Positions 46,101-58,100 of a stretch of 64,000 nt of DNA are shown here, one piece after another. The stretch spans positions 60,113,802 through 60,177,801 of the forward strand of contig OX421972.1 in NCBI GenBank assembly GCA_949128135.1, given 5' to 3'. The first letter of the stretch is position 1. Each line of letters starts with the position of its first letter. Under the pieces are notes generated by a model that made no database searches, was not told the origin of the DNA, and saw nothing but the letters and a program-made list of their open reading frames with translations. The position numbers and the translations under genes were made by a program. This DNA is from Parasteatoda lunata (Eukaryota > Arthropoda > Arachnida > Araneae > Theridiidae).

Positions 46101-49100
46101 TTTCACGTGGCATTCTAGTGTAGCAGGGTAATGGAACAAATTTTAATGCAAGCAAAGTATTGCTCAGTTGATGATATTTCAACTGTTTGGGGTTAAATTT
46201 TCATCTAAAAAAGCGACTAAAAAATTTAAATTAAAAAAATTCCAGTTTTTCATAAAATTCCCAAATTTTTCTAGGTTTTTATCTAAATTTCCCTGATTTT
46301 TTCCAGTTTTTTTTCCAATATAAAAAAATTCCCTGATAATTGCAGGTTTTGAAGGTGGGTGAAATTGCATAGCCATTATTATCAAAAACAAGTAAAAACT
46401 TTGATGATTCTAAATTATTTATAATTAAAAGTAAACTGAATAATGACTGTAACTGAATAAAAACTGTAAATGAATTATAAGGACTGAAATCTTACCAATA
46501 GAATGCTTTTACTTGCAGTTGAATCACAATCCACGAAGAACCAAAATCTTCTGACAGCCATAACTAGATGCAAATTAAAGAAATTAAAAAAGTTACTAAA
46601 CAAAGAAATGTAATTTCAGTATATAAAAGAATGGAGTTAAGTAAATAGTAGATACCCTCAATGCTTAACTTATGCAGGTTGAACAAAATACTAACACTCA
46701 ACCAAAATAATTATATGTAAGGAATGTGTGAAACCTCAAACTGAATAATTCAATGATAAAAACACAGTTAATTTAATCAAATAAAAAAGTCTCACATAAT
46801 AGATCTTACACTGTAGTTATGTAAAGGGCAGGGGCACAAGAGATATCTTAACCAAATGTATCACCATACCATTACGTAGATTTTTTCCCCATGTGCAATT
46901 TTTCTACCTTTTATATCTCCCAATAGATGCATTATTAATGTGTTTTTTTAATTGTTATAATTCTACAAGCCATTATAAATAAATGCTAAAAGCTTAAGTT
47001 TCATAATTCGATAAGTGTTATTATATGATTTTTCTTAGTCATTTTTGCTTAATTCACTTATGTTAGGTCTGATTTAAGTCAGTAAAAAAGAGGTCTATAA
47101 TATTGTAAATGGAATAATAATTCGTAAAATTACATTTCTGAATGCAAATTTTAAAAGAAAAAAAAAAACACAATTTACCTGCTTCAATGGGTCAGATTTA
47201 CTCATTCCTAAAATGATTTCAGCCCTGGTAGGATGCATAGTAATAACATCCGGGGTAAACGAGACAGAATGCTTCTCAAATGTCTTTCCATAATCTCTTG
47301 TTGAAAAAATATAGTCATGAATGACGTCAGTAAATATATACTAAAATGACAAAAACAATAAATTAGCTTTTTTGCACTTACTGAAATATTGACACGATAA
47401 ATTAGACATTAGAAATGGTAAATGACTACATTAATGATTTTTTTTTAAATATATAAAATAATAATACTAATACTCTGTAAAAAAATTGAAAATAAACTAA
47501 CAAAATTATAAAATTGAAATATTACAGACATAGGGGAGAGTGGCTCACCTTGTGACACAGTACACTTTGGGACATTTTTATTTTTTGTCTTAAATTTTAA
47601 ATTATCTTTTAGATACAGATATATGTCAGCATCACCTAACCTTGGAACATATTTTGAATCTATTGATTAAGCAGGTAAGAATTTATTAGAATTTTAATTT
47701 TTTGAAGCATGTTTTTTTACTTTTATACAAAAGTTCAACTAGTTGTAGAAAGCAATTTTAATAATTATTTTTTAATAATGGGTAATATAATGAAGTATAA
47801 AGCTTTGCCTTTAGAAGCTATCAGATTTAATTGTTCTAATGCTAAGCCTAAAAGTATGATATTTCAAAATATCCTACTAAGTATATAGTGCACCTTGGGA
47901 CAGATGGAGGTGGCCCACCTTGGGACACTAGATATGCATAATTAATCCTTATTAAAAAAATATTTTTAACAAAAAGATATTGTGCATGCAAAGTATTTTA
48001 TAATTTATATATTCTGTTTTTATTAATAGTTATTATTTCTTATTTTAGGAACTCATTAGACGTAACTTATCACAAGAATTGGAAGCAAAAAGTATAAAAA
48101 TAATGCAGCAATTTGAGCTAACAATATTGAAAAAGCATCTGCAAATTTTATCAGAGGAAATGACTTGTAAGAAAGCTGCTGAATTCTACAGTATTAGAAA
48201 GACCACTCTGAACTGCAATTTTATTTCCTTTAAAAAAAAAGAGAGCAGCCAAATTCTAACTTTAAATATATTTTAAACGTACGGAGTCGCAAAATATTCA
48301 CACACGAGGAAGAAAATAATTTGGTACACTGTATGTTACAAACCTCCGAGTACCATTAAGGATTAACAATATGTGATGCACGTGCACATACATATGAGTG
48401 TGCTTCGTCAAACCAAATTACCATTCCTCCAAACTGAGAGAATGTAAAATAAAATTTTAAAAAATCTGGGAAGATGAGGATTTAATACTATCAGAATTAG
48501 TGAGAATTACATCTAGAAGAAAACCAGTAATTAGGGATTTATGCAATGATAACAGTGATGATGATGCTTGCAGCTTAAATGAAATGAACAGTGAAAGTGA
48601 CAACAAAATATTTGGCGATAAGAAAAAAGTACATCTAGAAAAAAGTAGTGAAACAAGATTACATATTGGAAATTTTGCTCATATCAAATTTGCTGGTAAA
48701 AGATCTGTTGTTGCCTTTGTAGGTTGCGTTGAAAGAGTTGATGGTGATGAGTAAGAGTTATCAGTTTTGAGAAGAGTGAATCAATCTGCAACATTTATTT
48801 ATCCCGGAAAAGAAGACAAATCATACATAGATTCAAATGATATTTCGTTAAAACTTAAGTAGAGCAAAGCTTTGAACGTTTTTTTAGGTTTGGTATTTGA
48901 TTCTGAACAATTGGACTTGCATACAAGAAGTTGAAACTAACAAAATAAAACTTTATTAACAAAATTAAAAAATGTAAATTTATTTAGTTATACTATTTTA
49001 AGAAAATTTCTACTTAACTTTTCACATCTTTTTAACTGTCCCAAGGTGCCCCACTAGGAGGTACACTTTGGGACAAATAACAAGGTAACTAAACATTTTT

Positions 49101-52100
49101 TAAAATTTTTTCTATGACCGATACAAAATCAAAACCTAGTTAAAAACGTTTTCAAATGTTACAAGAATACCAGGTAAAATTTTGACAATAATTGATCAAA
49201 ATAAAAAAATTTAAAAAAATGAAAATAAAAAAGTGTCCCAAGGTGAGCCACTCTCCCCTACATATTGCAAAAATAGAGAGAATACCTCATACTTTAAAGT
49301 TATAAAAATGGTGAAAAAAATGCTTTGTAGTAGGTAGTTGCAAAACATAGTTATAAATAAAAATAACATCGAATAAAACAACTTTTGTTAACAAAATTGA
49401 AGAGCTTAATCGGTGAAGGTTCTGAGTACATTATTGAAAAAATTAAAATTTCTCAAGAAATGACCTCAATTTAGTCTTTAAAATTTACAGATCCCAATCG
49501 TTCAAGATAATAAGAAACAATTTTTTAAATGTTCTTGACAAGGTTGTAATTAAAATCGTCGAAAACTGATTTTGGCCAGGACACTGGATAAAAGTGGTTT
49601 AAATCATAAGTGGTAAAAAAATGTCAGAACTGTTTTAAATAGTCTTAAATTTTCTATTAATTTTTTATTATTTATTTCTCATCAAAATTGGATATTCCTC
49701 TAATATGGATATTCCTCTATATAAATTGCCAACACAACAGTTATCTATAATAATTCAATTTATTAGGTCTTATGTAATAACTAGTAGTGTTAAATAATTA
49801 AAAATACATTAAGTATTTGCTTAAATTCATTTTGTCAGGTTGTCTTAAGCAATAATTTATGAAGTTTTAAATAATTAATTATAGGTTAAGCATTTACTTA
49901 GATTCATTTTGTTAGGTAGTCTTAAGTGATAGATGAAGTGCAAATTATTCACTAGGTACTTTTCAATTTCACTTGCAAAGGGTCCTTAATGCAAAGTTAC
50001 CGGCTGCAAATAAATTAAATTGTTTTATTTATCATTTTTTTTATTTAAAAAAAATATTTTAGGCGATGGCTATTAAAAAAAACCCATAATGATAATGAAA
50101 ATAAATAAATAAAACATTTGAATTTATTTACTCCAGTGAAATGGAAAAGTACCAACCAATATATGTTAAGATAGTTATTTAGAATAATTTTATATTTTTA
50201 AAGAAATAAAAACTTTGTTATCTAATTATTTAGATTAATTTTTGATACATGTTAAAATGAATTGAAATTTTTAAACATAAACAGTGCTAAAAATATAAAA
50301 CATGAGTTAATTTGATGAATTCACATTACACCTAATGAACTACTGTGTCAGTTCGTGCAGTAAGAGAATGGCTTTATTCTATACAGTTACCATTTTAAAC
50401 ACTAACAGCATCCTCTCTAGAAATAAAATTCCTGGATAGAATCAGATTTTATAGAAAAATCTCAAAATTTTAGATTCCATTTTTGCTAAACTATTTTCTA
50501 TAATTCCCCAGAAATATATTTTGGACAACAAACAATTAAACTTACTGTTTGATAAAAAAATTTTCAAATATTACATGCTGTAAGCAACAAAATTTCCGAG
50601 ATTAAGTTGTAATTTGTAGATTTTATAATTCATAAATCTAAATCATTATATTATAATGCACAAAGATTTGAAAACTTTAAAAAGCCATTGCAAGATAATA
50701 TATTAATTAATATAATATATTAAGAATGTATTGCATAAATCTTATTATATTTTTGAACGTCATTGAACAGCTGAATTTACGACTACGAGCCAAGCTCAAT
50801 TTTGAATTTATGTTTAACAATGGTTGTTCAACTCCGTTGCCTTGTAATTTTGAACCCAAAGGGAACTCTAAGATCAAGTACTGGGAGAAGTTTTGCCTCT
50901 GCAGCAGATTTTTTGATGGAACTAACCTGCATTTACATTACATAGAGAGGAAAACCATGAAAACCTCCCACTATTAGACTGAGAGCAAGTAAACTCTACC
51001 TCAAATCCATTTTGATTCTAACACAGTTCACCTCTGTGGGAGGAAAACGTTTAATCCCCTCAGCCACCACAGTTCTTACATCAGTCATAACAAATTTTAT
51101 CATCATTAAAAACAAAAATTAGTTTATATGGTTAACTTAGGATTTTTTTTATTAAGCAATTATTACCAGCCTAGAGAAAAATATTTCTGAATTGTAAAAA
51201 TTCAAACAATTAATTGTTAAATGAAGAGTATTTTGTTTAAATTAATATAATCTCAAGGAAATTTAACCAGGTTGCAACAGAATTTTTGCAAGAAATAAAA
51301 ATTATAGAAGTTTTAATTTATTTTGAATGTCAGTGGCAATAAATTGTTATCATGAATTTTAAGACTAATTATTTTGCAGGTTTGTTGTTGGATTCCTCCA
51401 CACGTAGGCTAAAAAATGCAAGTTCTTTCAAATTAAATTCCTTGATTATTTTATGTTTCCCTGCCAACATAGAGAGCCTATTCAAAGCTAACTTACTTGA
51501 ACTGATTCAGGATTATTTTCAGGTCTGTTGCAGGATTTTTCTACAAATAGACTAAAAAGTGGAATTTTCCCCAAATCAATTCTATTTCGTTGGCAAAGTG
51601 GGCAACCTATTTAAAACTAACTTAACAACCAGCTCATTAATTATAAAATTGGGAGACAATATTAAAAAAATTGCTATATAATACAAATAACTTTTATGGA
51701 AATAAAGAAAATTTAGTCATAAAAATTTAATTTCAGGGAAAAATTTGTTAAACCTGAAATATTTTGATTTTCAAATGTTTTTCAGATAATCAGATATTAC
51801 TACGTGTGATATAAAGTTAAAATATAGAAATTGCGATGAAGTAAATAGACTTACATGACTGTTAAGTACTGGACTAATGTAGAACATAGATATTATAGCT
51901 GGTTTATTATCAGATATCTTCATGAACTGTGACTGCTTTTCAACAAATGTCTTCCCATAATCATACGAAAAGAAAACGCTTGAATTAGAATGATCATCTT
52001 GATTTCTATTTCTAGCCAAACAAATTAGAACATCACTTCCTTTTCCAGCCCAATGAACAGATAGACGTTCATGACTATCATTTAGATGAAACTAGGTTAA

Positions 52101-55100
52101 AAATATTAGAGTTAGATATATATACAAAACAAATATACATACAAAACTATAAACTTTCTTTTGCTACTATCAGTTACTATTACTACAGAACTTAATCTGT
52201 AATTATTACTTATGCTTAATAAAAAATTAAAATAAATAAAAATACACATTCCAACATGAGTACATATATTTTGAACTAAAGATCTAAACTTAGTTTTTTT
52301 TTATAATGGATGATTCTAAAATTTTCTCTAAACCTTATCAACACTGAAAGCACTTGTTTGGAAAGTTTACAGTATCATTACCTATTTTAGGTGAAAACCA
52401 GGTAGGGCAGTGGCACCCAAACAGTTGAGAAGGTTTATGTATCAGCACCTGTGCCCAAAAAATTGACAATTTTTGATGACAATCAGTCATTAGCACAAGG
52501 GTAAATTAGATATCATGAGGTGACAAATTTGAAGGGTATCTATAGCTTATAGCCAACACTGTGCAAACCCTTACATATTTTTTGAAAAAATTTGAAAGCA
52601 AAAAAACCTTTGGCAGTTGTAGTTGCCATGAACAAGGAACCATACAAAACCTGTTCACACCAATAATGATCACTTGCTGCTTTAACAATTATAGTAGGTG
52701 GGTCATTCCACAGAATTTCAACAAGCATGAGTTGCCAGACCATTTTTGATTTTTTTCATACTTTGTATGTGGAAACATATGTACTAAAGAAGGTAAAATC
52801 TATTTACAGAAAAATTCTATCTTCTTAATTTTTTTTATTAGGTGGGCTTGAAAATGGCTACCTTGCTCATTTTTATGAAATTCAGGGGTGTCTTAAATTT
52901 TACATATTTGCTAAACTAATAGAGATAAACAAAAAATTCAAAAAGATATGAAATCTGTGTAGTTTTTTTAATAAAAATCATCTGAAATTTGTGGTTTTAT
53001 CTGTACTTTTAAAAAATTAGGAACACTGTAAAAAAAACTGAAATATTACTCAAAATGCCAGTTTTTGAAAATAAATATCTCATGAAGGGGAAGAGATAAC
53101 AGTTTGGATTTTTTATATGTGTCATTGCTACATATAACATATTCCTGGAAAAAAAATCAGGCTGTTATTTCCTTTTCCTTCTGAATTATAACAATTGCAA
53201 TTTTGAAAATTTTCACAAATTTACATTTTTGACACCCTGTAACTCAAAAGGGGGAGGTGGTATTCACATTAAATTTGTCAAGGTAGGACCTCTACATATA
53301 ACATCTATAAATTTTATTCTGTTATTCCAATCAATCTATGAGATACAGGGTCTTGAAATTGGAGAAATGACAATCAGCTGTGAATGACTTTGTTAGGCCT
53401 AATCTACCCCAAGACAAGTATTAAAAAACAAAAACAGCTTTATTTTTATTTTAATGCTTCCTTTTTATTTTTTATAACCCCCCTTCCACCCAAAGAAAAA
53501 ACCCCATCTGCAATTAAAAAAAAAAAAGTTATGGCAGCAGAAGTGGGGGAGAATACCCCAGCTTGTATATTCTCCCTTCGCCCAACCAATCCCTACTATT
53601 TCTTTCAATAAACAATAAATACTGTTTATCAAGTTATTGCAACATAGTATTTTGTTTTGGTTTCAATTGTGTTACAACCAATCAGGTAGAACTTTTGGTT
53701 TTAGCTCTCTGTCTGAACAGCCTATCAGCTTTTGGTTTAAGTTTCATTTTATTAAATAGCCAATAACAGACAAGTTACACTTTCCCTTACTTTAGGTTTG
53801 TGTTACAACTTATATTAGAGCATAAGCAAGTCAACTGGTTATTTCTACTTTGTAGTATATTGTTGAAATAGTAACTTTTGAAGGGACTAATTTTATAGCA
53901 TTTTTTGTTTGTTAGTTTTTATAGAATGAAAACATGAAATGCTCTATTGGTGAAATTACTAAGGAAAGCTGTGAAAACAGTTCTTATAGTTCAATTTCAG
54001 AAATCAAAACTATTAATGATTTAAGCCTAACTGATAAGGAAATTCTTAGCTTAAGAATTCCTGGAGAATTCCATACTATTTGCACTTACCATGAAAAAAA
54101 GTATTTGCACAAATATCACCATCTTTTCGGCCAAACTTGCTGTGATCCTATGTCAGTACATAAGAAATATATTAAAAAATCTTTTCATGAAATTACTGTT
54201 GAATTATCCAAGAATTTTTTGGGAAAATTGCCATTAACCCCAGGAAAATCTTTATGTTCTGCATGCTATATGAAAATCCAATCATTGAATAATGAGCTCT
54301 TTGCACGTGAAAATTTGGATAATGATGAGGATCCAGAATATGAACCTTCATCTTCAGCAATGAGTGACTTAAACAAGGTCTGTGAAGACATTGGTGTCTC
54401 ACCTTTGAAAATTCAGAAATTAAAAAAAGAGAAAAGAACAGGTGCTGCAAAGAAAAAATTACTTAAAATTCAGCATAATGTGAAAAGAAAACTTGAAACT
54501 AGTTTTGAGATCAATCCCATTAATTCAGATACAGATAGCAACAATGAAGAAAATTTTCATTTTGATTTGATGGAAAAACTTAAAGAAAAAATTCAAAAGG
54601 TAACATGTGTATCTGAAAAGGTAAAGATTTTAAGTCTGGTACCTACAGCATGGTCTGTGGAACGCACCTCGGGTGAATTTGGTGTCAGTCAATATTTAGT
54701 TCGCCAAACTCGGAAACTTGTTTCAAATTATGGTATTTTGCCTGATCTCGAAAATAGGAAACCTGGAAGTGGTAAGACATTAAGTGATGCTGATCTTAGA
54801 GAAGTTTACCAGTTCTATAATTCTGATGAAGTCACAAGAATGTGTCCAGGCATGAAAGATTATGTAACAATAAGAAATTCAAATGGAGAAAAGAAACATG
54901 AACAGAAAAGACTTATACTCTGTAACCTAAAGTAGCTACATATTAAATTTTGTGAAACTTTCCCAGGTATCAAAATTTCCTTTTCTAAATTTGCTGAATT
55001 GCGCCCTAAATGGTGCATATTGGCTGGAGCTCATGGTACACATTCTGTATGTGTATGCATGAAGCATCAAAATGTAAAATTAATGATTAGTGCTGCTAAA

Positions 55101-58100
55101 CTTTCAATAACATATAAGGATTTGCTGTCAAGGTTGCTTGCAATGTTGAAAATGAAACTTGCATGCTCCATGGTTGTCTACAATGTCATGGACTATCACT
55201 TTTGCGCCAGTACTTATGCGAAATAATGGAAACTGACAATAAAAATTATTCATACTATAAATTATAAACAGTGGACCACTACAGATCGCTGTGAATTTTT
55301 ATCTTTAACAGAAAGTATTGATGATCTTATTGAAAGGTTAACTGATCAGGTTATAAAACTTAAGTCACATCATTTTATTGCTAAAAGTCAGTCACGGTAC
55401 TTAAAAAATAGAAAAAGTAATTTGAAACCTAATGAATGTATTATTTAAGGTGACTTCTCAGAGAATTACACATTTCTGATACAAGACAAAATTCAATCTT
55501 ACCATTGGGAGAATGCACAAGCCACTCTCCATCCTTTCATTTTATATATTCGGAAAGAAAATGATGAATTGGAAGAAGTAATAAGCAAGAGTGTCTGCAT
55601 AATAAGTGATTGTCTAAGTCATTCAGTGGAAGCTGTTTATACTTTCCAAATGAAAATAACCAAGTTTTTGAAAGCCTCTGCTCCATATGTAGAAAAAGTT
55701 GTGTATTTTTCTGATGGTACATCAGGGCAGTATAAAAATCGAAAAAACTTTGTGAATCTCAGTCACCATCAACATGATTTTGGATTGAATGCCGAGTGGC
55801 ATTTCTTTGCCACTTCACATGGCAAAGGGCCTTGTGATGGCATTGGAGGCACCACAAAAAGACTTGTCTCAAAAGCCAGTCTACAAAGAATAACTGAGAA
55901 TCAAATCATAACTCCAAAAGATATGTTCAAATTTTGTGAAGAAAATATTCCTGGAATTCAGTATATTTTTGTATCACAATTAGAGGTTCAACAGGCAGGA
56001 GAATTTCTTGCCAACAGGTTTTACTCCTGCATTAGAATATTAAATACACGAGGTTACCACACTTATATCCCAATAAGTGTTCATACTTTAAGAGTTCGAG
56101 AAATCTCACTTTCTGAACACTATACTGAAACAAAAATCACAAAAGAAAATACAACAGAAGATATTTGTTTTGAGAGTATCAAGAAAGAAAGCTATATAGC
56201 TTGCATTTATGAACAAAAGTGGTGGCTTGGAATAGTAAAAGATGTATCTAATGTTGAAAAAGATTTCAAAATTAATTTTTTTCATCCTTCTGGACCAGGT
56301 ACTAGCTTTAAGATTTCGAAGAATGATAGTGTATGGGTTGAACAAAAAAATATTCTGATGATTTTATCTCCTTTCGATTTATCAACACCAACAGGACGAG
56401 TGCACAACATTAAGCCAGAACTGAGCGCTACAATTTCAGAGCTTTTTTTTTAAAAATTTAAAGCATTAAATAAATGAAATGTAAACTTTAAAAAGAAAAA
56501 GAAAATGTTTTTTTTTTTGTTTTTCAATAGTTGTTCAATGGCAGATTAGGCCTAACAAAGTCCTTCACGGCTGACTGTCATTTCTTCAATTTCAAATCTC
56601 TGTATCTCACAGACCACTTGGAATAACAAAATAAAATTTACAGATTATAGATGTTATATGTAAAGGTCCTACCTTGTCAAATTTAATGCGAATACCACCT
56701 CCCCCTTTTGAGTTACAGGGTGTCAAAAATGTAAATTTGTGAAAATTTTCAAAATTGCAATTGTTATAATTCAGAAGGAAAAGGAAATAAGAGCCTGATT
56801 TTTTTCCCAGGAATATGTTATATGTAGCAATGACACATATAAAAAATCCAAACTGTTATCTCTTCCCCTTCATGAGATATTTATTTTCAAAAACTGGCAT
56901 TTTGAGTAATGTTTCGTTTTTTTTACGGTGCTCAGAATTTTTTTAAAGTACAGATAAAACCACAAATTTTACATGATTTAATTTAAAAAAACTACACAGA
57001 TTTAATATCCTTTTGAATTTTTTGTTTATCTCTATTAGTTTAGAAAATATGTAAGATTTAAGACACCCCTGAATTTCATAAAAACGAGCAAGGTCGCCAT
57101 TTTCAAGCCCCCCTAATTAAAAAAATTAAGACGATAGAATTTTTCTGCAAATGGATTTTAACTTCTTTGGTACATATGTTTCCACATACAAAGTATGAAA
57201 AAAAATCAAAAATGGTGCGGCAACCAAAAAAATAAATATTTGTTGAAATTCTGTGGAATGACCCAGGTGCAATCGTAACTAAAATGAAAATATCACAACT
57301 TGTTTTGAAAGGGTTCTTTTTTGGTCATGAAAATAATAAAAAAATTAATTTTAACACTATACTGTATAGTGGGTGTTAAATTCATTCATTACAATGACAC
57401 TGCATCAATAAATGGGACCTTATGCCAATTGACAAAGCAATGGAAGAATTGCTCAAAGGGGTTGCAGTTAATGGGAGATTTCCATATCGTGATCTGTTGC
57501 AGAATAATCGCCAAGTCTTGGATACTTCCAGGTAGCGGCTCATGAGAGACTAAAAAGGGACCAACTCAAAAGGTATAACTTGTAGCCACCCCCGGGCAAA
57601 CATCTACATGTTTTTATTCTTTAAATTTGCAAGTTTAAAATCTATTTGGCACCTCTTGGCGATTGTAGTTGGCATGACAGATCACCATACACAAATACCT
57701 CCCTAAATGGAACAGACTATATAAACATACAAATAAGTATTGAAAAATTCCATTTTGCAATTCATGTGATAAAATCACTTCTACTGATTGGTACAAGCTC
57801 AGGTGTAACAATAAATAAGAAATAATAATCTATGAGAATGACTTTTTAAAATGTTTTAAAAATTTTTCTGCATAAAAAAGTCAAGAAAATCGTAGTTCCA
57901 CTTCATAAGCACTGGTGCCTTACCAGAACAAGGTTGTTCAAATCGGGAAACAATTTATCAAAATAACAAAGTGGCGTTGTATGCAGGCAATAAATATGTA
58001 CCATAAATTATCATACACGAACTACAGACGAATAAAAAAGCTCAAGTTGATTAGCTTTGCGCAGTAACCTTAGATTTGATGAATTTGTAAAATTGAAACG

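Larger units (their letters stand above)
47533..49258 (+). mobile_element. pogo/Tigger-like DNA transposon, internally deleted
   Basis: The ends are inverted copies of GGGGAGAGTGGCTCACCTTG, flanked by TA on both sides (47531-47532, 49259-49260), as for Tc1/mariner-type insertion. Inside are a psq-like helix-turn-helix segment and a C-terminal transposase tail but no catalytic domain, so the core was lost. The motif CACYTTGGGACA recurs near both ends in both orientations. It lies in SORL1 intron 2. Confidence 0.85.
52700..57264 (+). mobile_element. DNA transposon with about 700-bp terminal inverted repeats (Sola-like?)
   Basis: The element begins GGGTCATTCCACAGAATTTC and ends with its reverse complement. 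It is flanked by AGGT at 52696-52699 and 57265-57268, a 4-bp target duplication. Inverted repeats of about 700 bp bound a decayed transposase gene. It lies in SORL1 intron 1, antisense to the gene. The 4-bp duplication and the transposase block with SDGT...KNRKNF and HGKGPCDGIGG remind me of Sola-type transposases; superfamily assignment is from memory and unverified. Boundaries are well supported. Confidence 0.85.

Noticed and set aside
54193..54450. Antisense open frame within the transposase
   Set aside because: It is a shadow of the transposase frame on the opposite strand.
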